A stretch of 64,000 nucleotides of DNA from Georgenia sp. EYE_87 (GTDB taxonomy: Bacteria; Actinomycetota; Actinomycetes; Actinomycetales; Actinomycetaceae). The DNA lies in NCBI RefSeq assembly GCF_023148685.1, contig NZ_JAHXNL010000004.1, positions 189,638 through 253,637 on the forward strand, given 5' to 3'. A program made the position numbers and the translations under genes. The notes beneath the pieces are model-generated. The model made no database searches. It was not told the DNA's origin and was given only the letters and a program-made list of their open reading frames with translations. This document shows positions 38,747 to 48,743 of this stretch, one piece after another (the first letter of the stretch is position 1; each line of letters begins with the position of its first letter).

Positions 38747-38753
38747 TGGTGCC

Positions 38754-39056
38754 GTGAGCGCCGAGGACCTGGAGAACTACGAGACCGAGCTCGAGCTGGA
38801 CCTGTACCGGGAGTACCGCGACGTCGTGGGCCTGTTCAGCTACGTCGTGGAGACGGAGCGGCGGTTCTACCTCGCGAACAACGTCGACGTGCAGGTGCGC
38901 TCCGCGGGCGGCGAGGTCTTCTTCGAGCTCACCCTCAGCGACGCCTGGGTGTGGGACGTCTACCGCTCGGCCCGGTTCGTGAAGTCCGTGCGCGTGGTGA
39001 CCTTCAAGGACGTCAACATCGAGGAGCTCGCCAAGCGGGAGCTCGAGCTGCCCTAG
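38754..39056 (+). CDS. DUF2469 protein
   Basis: A conserved actinobacterial protein of 100 residues with unknown function, usually found between rnhB and yraN, as here. The sequence ENYETELELDLYREYRDVVGLFSYVVETERRFYL is the family hallmark (shown here only in part by position: residues 6-40), followed by VTFKDVNIEELAKREL. It is acidic and soluble. GTG 38754 gives the canonical start SAEDLENYE. Confidence 0.93.
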   Translation: MSAEDLENYETELELDLYREYRDVVGLFSYVVETERRFYLANNVDVQVRSAGGEVFFELTLSDAWVWDVYRSARFVKSVRVVTFKDVNIEELAKRELELP

Positions 39057-39085
39057 CGGCTCCAGCTCACGCCGCCGGGCCCCAG

Positions 39086-39119
39086 CCGCACCGCGGGCCC
39101 AACCGCACCGCGGGCCCAA
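39086..39119. repeat. 17-bp tandem repeat, two copies
   Basis: CCGCACCGCGGGCCCAA occurs twice back to back in the 181-base gap between the DUF2469 gene and yraN. The rest of the gap is Pro/Ala-codon-like GC-rich sequence with no gene that I can support. Confidence 0.8.
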
Positions 39120-39237
39120 CCGCAGCTCGGCGCCCTTCCTCCACAGCCCGGGCGACCGCCGCGCCGTCCACAGCGGCCCGGCCGCCCTGCCCGCCGCCCC
39201 CGGCTCCCGCGGGACGGTTCGTGCGGAGGTGGTCGCG

Positions 39238-39600
39238 GTGCGGGCGAAGGACGCGGTGGGCCGGTACGGCGAGCGGGTCGCTGCCCGGTACCTGAGCGAG
39301 CACGGCATGGAGGTCCTCGAGCGGAACTGGCGGTGCCCGCACGGGGAGATCGACCTGGTCGCGCACGACCCGAAGCCCGACGAGCTCGTCTTCGTCGAGG
39401 TCAAGACGCGCCGCGGCACGGGCTACGGACACCCCGCCGAGGCGGTCACGCCGGTGAAGCTCGCCCGCCTGCGCCGGCTCGCCGGCGTCTGGCTCGGCAG
39501 CCACGGCGCGCGGGCGCACGGCATCCGGATCGACGTCGTCGCGATCCTCCTGCGGCCCGCCGACCTTCCCCTCGTCGAGCACCTGCGGGCGGTGGGCTGA
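39238..39600 (+). CDS. yraN: UPF0102 endonuclease-like protein YraN
   Basis: A small protein of 120 residues with the fold of Holliday-junction resolvases and restriction endonucleases. The pattern includes RYGERVAARYLSEHG, the catalytic-type EIDLVAHD and FVEVKTRRG, and HPAEAVTPVKLARLRRLA. GTG 39238 is chosen because GGAGGTGG ends 6 bases before it; an in-frame GTG at 39229 lies within that ribosome site. The next gene starts at the very next base after its stop. Confidence 0.93.
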   Translation: MRAKDAVGRYGERVAARYLSEHGMEVLERNWRCPHGEIDLVAHDPKPDELVFVEVKTRRGTGYGHPAEAVTPVKLARLRRLAGVWLGSHGARAHGIRIDVVAILLRPADLPLVEHLRAVG

Positions 39601-41154
39601 GTGGGGCTCGGACGGACCTGGGCCGTCTCCCTCCTTGGCCTGACCGGGCACCTGGTGGAGGTCGAGGCGCACATGAGCGCCGGCCTGCCGGCGTTCACCC
39701 TCGTCGGCCTGCCGGACACGGCGGTGAACGAGGCCCGCGAGCGCGTCCGGTCCGCGGTCACCAGCTCGGGGGTGACGTGGCCCGCCCGCCGGACGACGGT
39801 GAACCTGTCGCCCGCCTCGCTGCCCAAGTCCGGCACCGGGCTGGATCTCGCCCTCGCCGTCGCCGTCCTCGTCGCCGCCGGGCTGCCCGGGCGCGAGGCG
39901 GCCGCCCGCACCGTGCACCTCGGCGAGCTCGGGCTCGACGGGCGGCTGCACCCGGTGCGTGGGGTGCTCCCCGCGGTGGCCGCCGCCGTCGCGGCGGGCC
40001 GGTCGGAGTTCGTCGTCCCGACGGCCAACGCCGCGGAGGCCGCGCTCGTCCCGGGCGCCCGGGTGCGGGCGGTGGGCCACCTCGCCGAGCTCGTCCTCGC
40101 CTACGGGGGCGACGCCGCCGTGCCCGACGGGGTGACCGCGGTCCCCGCGGCGCCCGTGCCGGCGGGGACGGCGACGGACGCCGCCCGGGCCGCGGACCTG
40201 GCCGACGTGCGCGGGCAGGACGACGCCCGGTTCGCGCTCGAGGTCGCGGCGGCGGGCGGGCACCACCTGTTCCTGCTCGGCGCGCCCGGTGCCGGCAAGA
40301 CGATGCTGGCGGCCCGGCTGCCGGGCCTGCTCCCGGACCTCGGCGAGGCCGACGCCGTGGAGGTCACCGCGGTGCACTCCGTCGCCGGCACCCTGGACCC
40401 CGCCGCCGGCCTGGTCCGCCGTCCGCCCTTCGAGGACCCGCACCACACCGCGACCCCGGCCGCCGTGATCGGCGGCGGCAGCGGCTTCCCCCGGCCCGGC
40501 GCCGCCACCCGCGCGCACCGCGGCGTCCTGCTGCTGGACGAGGCGCCGGAGTTCTCCCCGCGCGTCCTGCAGACGCTGCGGCAGCCGCTCGAGCAGGGCG
40601 AGCTGGTGCTCCAGCGCGCCGCCGGCTCCGCCCGCTACCCCGCCCGGTTCCAGCTGGTCCTGGCCGCGAACCCGTGCCCGTGCGGCAAGGCCGTGGGCAA
40701 GGGGCTGTCCTGCACGTGCACCGCCCTCGAGCGCCGGCGCTACCTCGGACGGTTGTCGGGGCCCCTGCTGGACCGGATCGACATCCAGGTGGACGTGGCC
40801 CCCGTGACCCGGGCGTCGCTGTCGCTCGCGGCCGACCCGGAGCCGACGGCGGTGGTCGCGGAGCGGGTGGCGCTGGCTCGCGCCCGGCAGGCTGGCCGGC
40901 TGCGGGGGACGCCGTGGCGGACGAACGCCGAGGTCCCGGGCTCGTGGCTCCGGGGCGGCGACGGCGGTCTGCCCGCCGACGTGCGCGTGGCCCTGGAACG
41001 GGCGATGGACAGGGGCGCCCTCAGCATGCGCGGGATGGACCGCGTGCTGCGGCTCGCGTGGACCCTCGCCGACCTGGCCGACCGGGAGCGTCCCACCACC
41101 ACCGACGTCGGCGCCGCGCTGGCGCTGCGCACCCGAGGAGGAACGGATGCCTGA
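39601..41154 (+). CDS. YifB/ComM-family AAA+ ATPase (Mg chelatase-like)
   Basis: A 517-residue ATPase related to ComM, a helicase that helps integrate DNA during natural transformation. It has the N-terminal ChlI domain (GLTGHLVEVEAHMSAGLPAF, VGLPDTAVNEARERVRSA), Walker A LGAPGAGKTMLAARLPG, GVLLLDEAPEFSPRVLQTLR as Walker B, and a C-terminal domain with four-Cys-type CPCG...CTC spacing. GTG 39601 abuts the yraN stop, and its end overlaps dprA by 8 bases. Confidence 0.93.
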   Translation: MGLGRTWAVSLLGLTGHLVEVEAHMSAGLPAFTLVGLPDTAVNEARERVRSAVTSSGVTWPARRTTVNLSPASLPKSGTGLDLALAVAVLVAAGLPGREAAARTVHLGELGLDGRLHPVRGVLPAVAAAVAAGRSEFVVPTANAAEAALVPGARVRAVGHLAELVLAYGGDAAVPDGVTAVPAAPVPAGTATDAARAADLADVRGQDDARFALEVAAAGGHHLFLLGAPGAGKTMLAARLPGLLPDLGEADAVEVTAVHSVAGTLDPAAGLVRRPPFEDPHHTATPAAVIGGGSGFPRPGAATRAHRGVLLLDEAPEFSPRVLQTLRQPLEQGELVLQRAAGSARYPARFQLVLAANPCPCGKAVGKGLSCTCTALERRRYLGRLSGPLLDRIDIQVDVAPVTRASLSLAADPEPTAVVAERVALARARQAGRLRGTPWRTNAEVPGSWLRGGDGGLPADVRVALERAMDRGALSMRGMDRVLRLAWTLADLADRERPTTTDVGAALALRTRGGTDA

Positions 41155-42280
41155 CCTGCCCTTCGACGCGACCGACCCCACGCTGGCGGCCGCCGCCTGG
41201 AGCAGGATCGCCGAGCCGCCGGACGCTGCCGCCGGCGCCCTGGTCGAGAGCCTCGGCGCGGTGGAGGCGCTCGGCTGGCTGACCTCCGTGGCCGCCGGTC
41301 GCACGGACGCCGGCGGCGAGGTGTGGGGGCGGGCGGTCGCCGGCTGGGCGCCGCGGCTGGAGAACCTCGACATCCGGCGCGAGCTCGACACCCTCCACCG
41401 GCTGGGCGGCCACCTCCTCCTCCCTGGTGAGCCCGGCTGGCCCGCCTCCCTGGACGACCTCGGCGCCGAGCGGCCCCTCGCACTGTGGGTGCGGGGTGCG
41501 GCCGTCACCGGCGCCCGTGCGGTGGCCGTCGTCGGGGCCCGGGCGGCCACCACCTACGGCCAGACCGTGGCCGCGGAGCTCGGGGCGGGCCTGGCGGAGG
41601 CCGGCGCGACGGTCGTCTCGGGCGGCGCCTACGGCATCGACGCCGCCGCCCATCGCGGCGCCCTCACCGTTGACGGCTCGACCACGGCGGTGCTCGCCGG
41701 CGGGGTCGACCGGCTCTACCCGGCCGGCAACACCACCCTCCTCAAGGCGGTCGCCGCCTCGGGAGCCGTCGTCTCGGAGGTGCCGCCGGGGTCGGTGCCG
41801 TCCCGCAACCGGTTCCTCGCCAGGAACCGGCTGATCGCGGCACTCGGCGCGGCCACCGTGGTGGTCGAGGCGGCCTGGCGCTCCGGCGCGCTGAGCACGG
41901 CCGCCCGCGCCGCGGACCTCTCGCGCCCGGTGGGGGCGGTGCCAGGGCCGGTGACGTCCATGGCCTCGGCCGGGTGCCACCGGCTGATGCGCGAGCAGGG
42001 CGCCGTGTGCGTCACCGACGCGGCGGAGGTGCTCGAGCTCGCCGGCGCGGCGGGGGAGCACCTCACCGCCGACCGGCCGGCCCCGCCGGGACTCCTCGAC
42101 GGTCTGGACCCCGTGGCGCGCCGGGTGCTCGACGCGCTCCCGGCGCGCGGCTCCGCACCCGTGGCGAACGTCGCGCGGGCCGCCGGGCTACCGCCGGCGG
42201 AGGTCCGCGCGGCGCTGGGCCACCTCGAGCTCGAGGGCCGCGCGCGGCGCACCGGCTCCGCGTGGGCACGACCACGGTGA
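41147..42280 (+). CDS. dprA: DNA-processing protein DprA
   Basis: Loads RecA on incoming single-stranded DNA. The 377-residue protein has an N-terminal SAM-like helical part, the Rossmann core with VAVVGARAATTYGQTVA and VSGGAYGIDAAAHRGAL, the GSVPSRNRFLARNRLIAALG segment, and a C-terminal winged helix (about 310-370). ATG 41147 follows GAGGAGGAAC and overlaps the preceding gene. The yraN-yifB-dprA order is common in actinobacteria, most of which are not known to be naturally competent. Confidence 0.95.
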   Translation: MPDLPFDATDPTLAAAAWSRIAEPPDAAAGALVESLGAVEALGWLTSVAAGRTDAGGEVWGRAVAGWAPRLENLDIRRELDTLHRLGGHLLLPGEPGWPASLDDLGAERPLALWVRGAAVTGARAVAVVGARAATTYGQTVAAELGAGLAEAGATVVSGGAYGIDAAAHRGALTVDGSTTAVLAGGVDRLYPAGNTTLLKAVAASGAVVSEVPPGSVPSRNRFLARNRLIAALGAATVVVEAAWRSGALSTAARAADLSRPVGAVPGPVTSMASAGCHRLMREQGAVCVTDAAEVLELAGAAGEHLTADRPAPPGLLDGLDPVARRVLDALPARGSAPVANVARAAGLPPAEVRAALGHLELEGRARRTGSAWARPR

Positions 42281-42287
42281 GGGCGCG

Positions 42288-42293
42288 TACTTT
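42288..42293 (+). promoter_or_regulatory. -10 element for leaderless xerC
   Basis: TACTTT ends 7 bases before GTG 42301, with no ribosome site between. It lies in the 20-base gap after dprA. Confidence 0.45.
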
Positions 42294-42300
42294 TGGGCTC

Positions 42301-43203
42301 GTGGAGGCGACGGGGACGGTGCTCGAGGGGTTCGGCAGACACCTGAGCCTGCAGCGCAACCTCAGCGCACACACCGTCCGCGCCTACCTCGGCGACGTCA
42401 CCTCCCTCCTCGAGCACCTCCACGAGCGAGGGACCGACCTGGCCGACCTGGACCTCACCGCCCTGCGGTCGTGGCTCGTCGGGCAGCAGCGGCGCGGCAT
42501 GTCCCGCGCGACGCTCGCCCGCCGGGTCGCGGCGGTCCGGACGTTCTGCACCTGGGCCACCCGGGCCGGTCATCTGCGCTCCGACGTCGGGGCCCGGCTG
42601 CGCAGCCCGCGGCCGGACCGGCACCTGCCGGCGATCCTGGGTGTCGAGGACGCCGCGGGGCTGCTGCGTACGGCCGAGGAGCTGGCCGGCGACGACGACC
42701 CGGTGCGGCTGCGGGACTGGGCCGCCCTCGAGCTGCTCTACGCCACCGGGGTACGGGTCAGCGAGCTCGTCGGTACCGACGTCACGGACGTCGACCTCGC
42801 CGAGCGCACCGTGCGGGTGACCGGCAAGGGCGACAAGGAGCGTGTGGTGCCCTTCGGTGTTCCCGCGGGGCGCGCCGTCGCCGCCTGGCTGGACCGCGGA
42901 CGGCCCCGTCTCACCGGGCGGGCCAGCGGCAAGGCCCTCTTCCTCGGTGCGCGGGGCGCGCGCCTCGACCCGCGCACGGTGCGCGGCGTGCTGCACCGGC
43001 TCACCGCGGCGGCCGGCGTGCACGACCTCGCCCCCCACGGCCTGCGGCACAGCGCGGCCACGCACCTGCTCGCCGGCGGCTCGGACCTGCGCACCGTCCA
43101 GGAGGTGCTGGGGCACAGCTCGCTCGCGACGACGCAGCGCTACACCCACGTGACCCCGGAGCGGCTGCGCGCCGCCTACACCCAGGCGCACCCGCGCGCC
43201 TGA
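42301..43203 (+). CDS. xerC: tyrosine recombinase XerC
   Basis: Resolves chromosome dimers at dif with a partner recombinase. The 300-residue protein has an N-terminal SAM-like DNA-binding domain (RNLSAHTVRAYLGDV) and the catalytic domain with Arg152 (ATGVRVSEL), the HGLRHSAATHLL box, LGHSS and the nucleophile Tyr281 (QRYTHV). Length and context after dprA fit XerC and not a phage integrase. The GTG start is supported by the -10 element next to it. Confidence 0.93.
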   Translation: MEATGTVLEGFGRHLSLQRNLSAHTVRAYLGDVTSLLEHLHERGTDLADLDLTALRSWLVGQQRRGMSRATLARRVAAVRTFCTWATRAGHLRSDVGARLRSPRPDRHLPAILGVEDAAGLLRTAEELAGDDDPVRLRDWAALELLYATGVRVSELVGTDVTDVDLAERTVRVTGKGDKERVVPFGVPAGRAVAAWLDRGRPRLTGRASGKALFLGARGARLDPRTVRGVLHRLTAAAGVHDLAPHGLRHSAATHLLAGGSDLRTVQEVLGHSSLATTQRYTHVTPERLRAAYTQAHPRA

Positions 43204-43215
43204 ACCACCGCGGCG

Positions 43216-44049
43216 TCATCCGTCGGCTTCCCCCGGGTCCGGGAGCAGCCGGATGACGACGTCCGCCCCGAGCAGCCGCAACGGGTCCACGTAGGTCTCG
43301 GGGCCGGTGCGGGCGCCCAGGTGCAGGCACGCGCCCGGCGGGAGGACGAGGCAGTGCAGGCCGTCGAGGTGGCCGATGGTCTCCCCGGCCGCGACTTGCT
43401 GGCCCGCCCGAACTAACGGGCGTACCGGCTCGTACGTCGTGCGGATCCCGTCCGGGTGCTCGATCGAGACCACGGGCCGGTCCACCACGGTGCCTGCGAA
43501 GACCACCACGCCGTCCGCGGCCGCCCCCACCGCAGACCCGACCTCGGACTCGAGGTCGACGCCGCGGTGCCCGGGTGCCCAGGGCGCGGACGGTTCGTCG
43601 AAGGGGCGGAGCACGTCGGTCGGTCCGCCGGTGGGCCACACGTAGGACGTGGCGCCGGGGGAGCGTGCCGGGCGGGGCGCCGGCCTGCCCGCCGGGGCGG
43701 ACCTCTCGCGCGCCGGCCTCGCGGTAGCAGGGCCCGCGGTGGCAGGGCTCGCGAGGGCGGGGCCCGCGGTGGCCGCGGCCACCGCGTCCGGTCCGACCGC
43801 GGCGGGAGCCGCCTCGCCCGGACCTGCGCCGGAGGTCGCGGTCGCCCCGGCGGGCGCGCCGGCGTCGACGCTGGGCCGGACCACCCCGGCGGGCGGCTGC
43901 GCCGAGGCGGCCGCCGCCGTCGCCAGGCCGAGCGCTGCGAGAAGGGGGAGCAGGAGCACGCGTCGCCGGGACCTCCGGCGGCGCGAGGGCGTCGCCGGGA
44001 GCGGGCGGTGCGTCGTCGGAAGGGTGTCTCGGTCCGGTGCGGCAGCCAT
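43216..44049 (-). CDS. secreted M23-family peptidase-like protein
   Basis: An extracytoplasmic protein of 277 residues with a LytM domain that cuts or binds peptidoglycan. After a very basic N-terminus (SRRRRSRRR) comes a membrane/signal segment ([20 protein letters not shown]), an Ala/Pro/Gly-rich linker of about 80 residues, and the LytM domain with [20 protein letters not shown] (zinc His and Asp). The usual HxH motif reads CLH in [10 protein letters not shown], so the first, catalytic His is absent. It is convergent with xerC (12 bases apart) and divergent from rpsB. Confidence 0.82.
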   Translation of the reverse strand: MAAAPDRDTLPTTHRPLPATPSRRRRSRRRVLLLPLLAALGLATAAAASAQPPAGVVRPSVDAGAPAGATATSGAGPGEAAPAAVGPDAVAAATAGPALASPATAGPATARPARERSAPAGRPAPRPARSPGATSYVWPTGGPTDVLRPFDEPSAPWAPGHRGVDLESEVGSAVGAAADGVVVFAGTVVDRPVVSIEHPDGIRTTYEPVRPLVRAGQQVAAGETIGHLDGLHCLVLPPGACLHLGARTGPETYVDPLRLLGADVVIRLLPDPGEADG

Positions 44050-44194
44050 GGCGGCAGGCTTCCGCCACGGCCGCCCTCGGCGTGCGGCACCGGAGCGCGC
44101 CTGTGGACCGTCTGGCCGCGAGCCGGGCCTGTGGACGGGAGCGGCGTGACCGCCGCCGCAGGGACGGACGTGCGGAAACCGGCCGGTCATCGGC

Positions 44195-44200
44195 TAGCAT
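44195..44200 (+). promoter_or_regulatory. -10 element of the rpsB transcript
   Basis: TAGCAT, 266 bases before rpsB, is the best promoter match in this gap, with TGCGGA as a weak -35 element 18 bases upstream. TTGACA at 44226-44231 also occurs, but without a good -10 partner. Confidence 0.5.
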
Positions 44201-44465
44201 GGACCCCGCAACCGGCACCTGTCGGTTGACATCGCGTGCCCGCACGTCGTCGCACCAGCCCGCCGCCAGGCGAGCCTCGGTCGACGAGGCGAGAGGAGCA
44301 GCGGTCCCGTTCGCGGGTCGCTCACTCGTCGCGGGCACCAGGGCTCCGCGACCACCCGGCCGCGGGCGACAACCGGAAAACGGGCCACGGCGCCGGCGGA
44401 AGCCGACGGACCGGGCCCACTTCGTGTGCGGGCCCCTCGCGGCCGGCACCAGGAAAGGACGTGGC
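44201..44465 (+). promoter_or_regulatory. long rpsB leader region
   Basis: The 416 bases between the start codons of the M23 gene (44049) and rpsB (44466) hold no gene that I can support. If TAGCAT at 44195 is the promoter, rpsB has a leader of about 260 bases. It is GC-rich with many short inverted repeats and ends in the ribosome site AGGAAAGG. No known riboswitch was recognised. A leader of this length before rpsB could bind S2, which is an inference. Confidence 0.4.
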
Positions 44466-45467
<1,002 letters not shown>

Positions 45468-45498
45468 CACACCACCGCTGATCTGGAGAGGATCGTCC

Positions 45499-46338
45499 AT
45501 GGCGAACTACACCGCCGCTGACATCAAGGTTCTGCGCGAGAAGACCGGCGCGGGCATGCTCGACGTCAAGAAGGCCCTCGACGAGGCCGACGGCGACCAG
45601 GAGAAGGCGCTGGAGATCATCCGCGTCAAGGGTCTGAAGGGCGTGGCCAAGCGCGAGGGCCGCACCGTGGCCGAGGGCCTGGTCGCCGCCGAGGTCGTCA
45701 CCGACGGCGCCGGCGAGACCGGCGTCATCGTCGAGGTCAACTCGGAGACGGACTTCGTCGCCAAGAACCAGACCTTCATCGACTTCGCGAACAGCGTCCT
45801 CGAGGCGGCGGTGTCCTCCGGCGCCGCCGACGTCGACTCGCTGCTGGCCGCGCAGCTCGACGGCGCCACGGTCGCGGACAAGGTGGACGGCATCGCCGCC
45901 ACCATCGGCGAGAAGATCGTCGTGCGCCGCGTCGCCCGCGTCAGCGGCGACAAGGTCGCGCTGTACCTGCACCGCACCGCCAAGGACCTCCCGCCGTCGG
46001 TGGGTGTCCTGGTCGCCTCGGACGAGGCGGGCTCCGCCGTCGCCCGCGACGTCGCGATGCACATCGCGGCGTACTCCCCGACGTACCTCAGCCGCGACGA
46101 GGTCCCGGCCGACGTCGTCGAGAGCGAGCGTCGCATCGCCGAGGAGACCGCCCGCAACGAGGGCAAGCCCGAGGCCGCGCTGACGAAGATCGTCGAGGGC
46201 CGCATGAACGGGTACTTCAAGGAGAACGTGCTGCTCGACCAGGCGTTCGCCAAGGACCCGAAGAAGACGGTCGGCAAGGTCGTCGAGGAGGTCGGGGGCA
46301 CGCTCACCGGCTTCGTCCGCTTCCGCGTCGGCAGCTGA
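45499..46338 (+). CDS. tsf: translation elongation factor Ts
   Basis: Exchanges GDP for GTP on EF-Tu. The 279-residue length is normal. The family signatures LREKTGAGMLDVKKALDEADGD (residues 11-32, split here) and VEVNSETDFVAKNQTF are present. ATG 45499 follows GGAGAGG. A perfect 16-bp hairpin follows the stop. Confidence 0.98.
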   Translation: MANYTAADIKVLREKTGAGMLDVKKALDEADGDQEKALEIIRVKGLKGVAKREGRTVAEGLVAAEVVTDGAGETGVIVEVNSETDFVAKNQTFIDFANSVLEAAVSSGAADVDSLLAAQLDGATVADKVDGIAATIGEKIVVRRVARVSGDKVALYLHRTAKDLPPSVGVLVASDEAGSAVARDVAMHIAAYSPTYLSRDEVPADVVESERRIAEETARNEGKPEAALTKIVEGRMNGYFKENVLLDQAFAKDPKKTVGKVVEEVGGTLTGFVRFRVGS

Positions 46339-46347
46339 CGCACCACC

Positions 46348-46384
46348 CGGTGGCCCCGGTCCGTGAATCGGACCGGGGCCACCG
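46348..46384 (+). terminator. strong hairpin terminator after tsf
   Basis: A perfect 16-bp stem, CGGTGGCCCCGGTCCG / CGGACCGGGGCCACCG, with a TGAAT loop, 9 bases after the tsf stop. Confidence 0.85.
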
Positions 46385-46455
46385 TGCAACCCGGGCGCGT
46401 CCGGCGAGCGGCGCGCGCACCACCGCCAGTACCGTCACCCGCAGGAGGCTGACAC

Positions 46456-47202
46456 ATGACCGATGACGCGACCACGCACCAGCGACGGGTGCTCCTGAAG
46501 CTCTCCGGCGAGGTGTTCGGCGGGGGCAGCGTCGGCCTCGACCCCGTAGTCGTGGCGGACGTCGCGCGTCAGATCGCGGCCGCCGTGGCCGACGGCGTCC
46601 AGGTCGCCGTCGTCGTCGGCGGCGGGAACTTCTTCCGCGGCGCCGAGCTCTCCCAGAGCGGGATCGACCGCTCGCGCGCGGACTACATGGGCATGCTGGG
46701 CACCGTCATGAACGCCCTCGCCCTGCAGGACTTCCTCGAGCAGGCCGGCGTGCGCACGCGCGTGCAGACGGCCATCACGATGGGGCAGGTGGCCGAGCCG
46801 TACATCCCCCTGCGCGCCATCCGGCACATGGAGAAGGGGCGCGTCGTCGTCTTCGGCGCTGGCGCCGGGATGCCCTTCTTCTCGACCGACACGGTCGCCG
46901 CCCAGCGGGCGCTGGAGACCCACTGCGACGAGGTCCTCGTCGGCAAGAACGGGGTCGACGGCGTCTACACCGCGGACCCGCGCACCGACCCGTCCGCCAC
47001 CAGGCTGGACCACCTGACCTACGACGACGCCATCCGGCAGGGCCTGCGGGTGGTCGACGCCGCCGCCTTCAGCCTCTGCATGGAGAACGACCTGACGATG
47101 CGCGTCTTCGGCATGGGCGAGCCCGGCAACGTCACCCGCGCCCTGCGTGGTGAGAAGATCGGAACGCTCGTGACCGCCAACCCCCACAACACCAAGGAGT
47201 GA
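46456..47202 (+). CDS. pyrH: UMP kinase
   Basis: Phosphorylates UMP to UDP. The 248-residue protein has [54 protein letters not shown] and [18 protein letters not shown] 46456 follows AGGAGG. It is followed by frr at 4 bases, the usual pairing. It begins a new unit after the tsf terminator. Confidence 0.97.
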   Translation: MTDDATTHQRRVLLKLSGEVFGGGSVGLDPVVVADVARQIAAAVADGVQVAVVVGGGNFFRGAELSQSGIDRSRADYMGMLGTVMNALALQDFLEQAGVRTRVQTAITMGQVAEPYIPLRAIRHMEKGRVVVFGAGAGMPFFSTDTVAAQRALETHCDEVLVGKNGVDGVYTADPRTDPSATRLDHLTYDDAIRQGLRVVDAAAFSLCMENDLTMRVFGMGEPGNVTRALRGEKIGTLVTANPHNTKE

Positions 47203-47206
47203 CGCC

Positions 47207-47764
47207 GTGATCGACGACGCCCTGCTCGAGGCCGAGGAGAAGATGGACAAGGCTGTGGAGGTGGCCCGCGAGGAGCTCAGCCACATCCGCAGCGGCCGGG
47301 CCAACGCCGGCATGTTCAACAGCATCCAGGTGGACTACTACGGTGCCCCGACGCCGCTGCAGCAGCTCGGGTCCCTGACGATCCCCGAGGCCCGCACGGT
47401 CCTCATCTCCCCGTACGACCGCTCCGCCTCGAGCGCGATCATCAAGGCGCTGCGCGAGTCCGACCTCGGCGTGAACCCCAGCGACGACGGCAACGTCATC
47501 CGCGTGGTGCTGCCGGCCCTGACGGAGGAGCGCCGCCGCGACTACGTCAAGCTCGCCAAGACCAAGGGCGAGGACGCGCGCATCTCCATCCGCGCGATCC
47601 GCCGCAAGGCCAAGGAGGAGCTCGACCGGATCAAGAAGGACGGCGAGGCGGGCGAGGACGAGGTCGACCGCGCCGAGAAGGAGCTCGAGGCTCTGACCAA
47701 GAAGCACGTCGAGGTCGTCGACCACGTGCTCGAGGGCAAGGAGCGCGAGCTCCTCGAGGTCTGA
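47207..47764 (+). CDS. frr: ribosome recycling factor
   Basis: Splits ribosomes after termination, with EF-G. The 185-residue length is normal, with [73 protein letters not shown] (residues 86-114, split here) and the Lys/Glu-rich helical end. GTG 47207 follows AAGGAG. Confidence 0.98.
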   Translation: MIDDALLEAEEKMDKAVEVAREELSHIRSGRANAGMFNSIQVDYYGAPTPLQQLGSLTIPEARTVLISPYDRSASSAIIKALRESDLGVNPSDDGNVIRVVLPALTEERRRDYVKLAKTKGEDARISIRAIRRKAKEELDRIKKDGEAGEDEVDRAEKELEALTKKHVEVVDHVLEGKERELLEV

Positions 47765-47777
47765 GCCACCTGCCGCG

Positions 47778-48710
47778 ATGAACCGACCGGACGAGTCCTC
47801 AGAACCGCTCGCGAGCGCGGTGCGCCGGCTGCGCGAGGCGCGGCGCCGTGCCCGTACGGCGCTCGTCGAGCCGGCCCCGCCCCGCCCCCGCCCGCTGCCG
47901 CCGACCGGCCGCGCCGGCCGGAACCTCCCGGCCGCCATCGGGGTGGGGCTGGGCCTGCTGACGGTCGTCGCCCTGAGCCTGTTCGTGCGCCGCGAGGCGT
48001 TCGTGGTCCTGGTGGTCCTCGCCGTCTGCGGGGCCCTGTGGGAGCTCGCGGCGGCGGTGGGCCAGCGCCACATCCGCATCCCGGTGCTCCCGCTGTGGGT
48101 GGGGGCGGTCGGCATCCTCGTCTCCGCCTGGGTGGCGGGGCCGGAGGCGATGCTGATGGCCTTCACGCTCACCGCGGGCGGGGTCTTCGTCTGGCGGGTG
48201 CTCGACGGCGGGGGCATGGACGCCGTGCGCGACGCCTCGGCCGGCATCTTCGCGGCCGCCTACGTCCCGTACCTGGCGGGGTTCGCGGTCCTGCTCCTGC
48301 GCGAGCCCGACGGCCCGTTGCTCGTGGTCGCCTTCCTGCTGGTGACCATCGCCAACGACACCGGCGGCTACATCGCCGGGGTGCTGTTCGGCAGGACCCC
48401 GATGGCGCCGTCGATCAGTCCGAAGAAGTCCTGGGAGGGCCTGGCCGGGTCGTGGCTGCTCGCCACCGCCGTCGCGGTGGTGATGATCACCCCGGTGCTC
48501 GGCGGACCCTGGTGGGGCGGGCTGCTGCTCGGGACCGTCGCCGTCGCGGCCGCCACCACCGGCGACCTGGCGGAGTCCCTGCTCAAGCGCGACCTCGGGC
48601 TGAAGGACATGGGCTCGCTGCTGCCCGGCCACGGCGGGATCATGGACCGCCTCGACTCCCTCCTCGTCTGCGCCCCGGTGTCCTACCTGGTCCTGCGCGC
48701 GGTGCTCTGA
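47778..48710 (+). CDS. cdsA: phosphatidate cytidylyltransferase (CDP-DAG synthase)
   Basis: Makes CDP-diacylglycerol from phosphatidic acid and CTP for phospholipid synthesis. The 310-residue protein has a hydrophilic N-terminus of about 50 residues, seven or eight membrane helices and the family signature: SPKKSWEG, then DLAESLLKRDLGLKDMGSLL and PGHGGIMDRLDS. It starts 13 bases after frr and belongs to the pyrH-frr-cdsA-rlmN unit. Confidence 0.96.
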   Translation: MNRPDESSEPLASAVRRLREARRRARTALVEPAPPRPRPLPPTGRAGRNLPAAIGVGLGLLTVVALSLFVRREAFVVLVVLAVCGALWELAAAVGQRHIRIPVLPLWVGAVGILVSAWVAGPEAMLMAFTLTAGGVFVWRVLDGGGMDAVRDASAGIFAAAYVPYLAGFAVLLLREPDGPLLVVAFLLVTIANDTGGYIAGVLFGRTPMAPSISPKKSWEGLAGSWLLATAVAVVMITPVLGGPWWGGLLLGTVAVAAATTGDLAESLLKRDLGLKDMGSLLPGHGGIMDRLDSLLVCAPVSYLVLRAVL

Positions 48711-48743
48711 GGATGGGCGCCGGATGAGAGGATTGTCGACGTC

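Noticed and set aside
42301..43203. Phage or integrative-element integrase
   Set aside because: Length, the intact XerC motifs and the dprA-xerC-rpsB neighbourhood fit the housekeeping recombinase; there are no attachment sites, tRNA genes or phage genes nearby.
44226..44248. TTGACA at 44226 as the main rpsB promoter
   Set aside because: The hexamer 17 bases downstream (GTCGCA) does not resemble a -10 element, so TAGCAT at 44195 is preferred.
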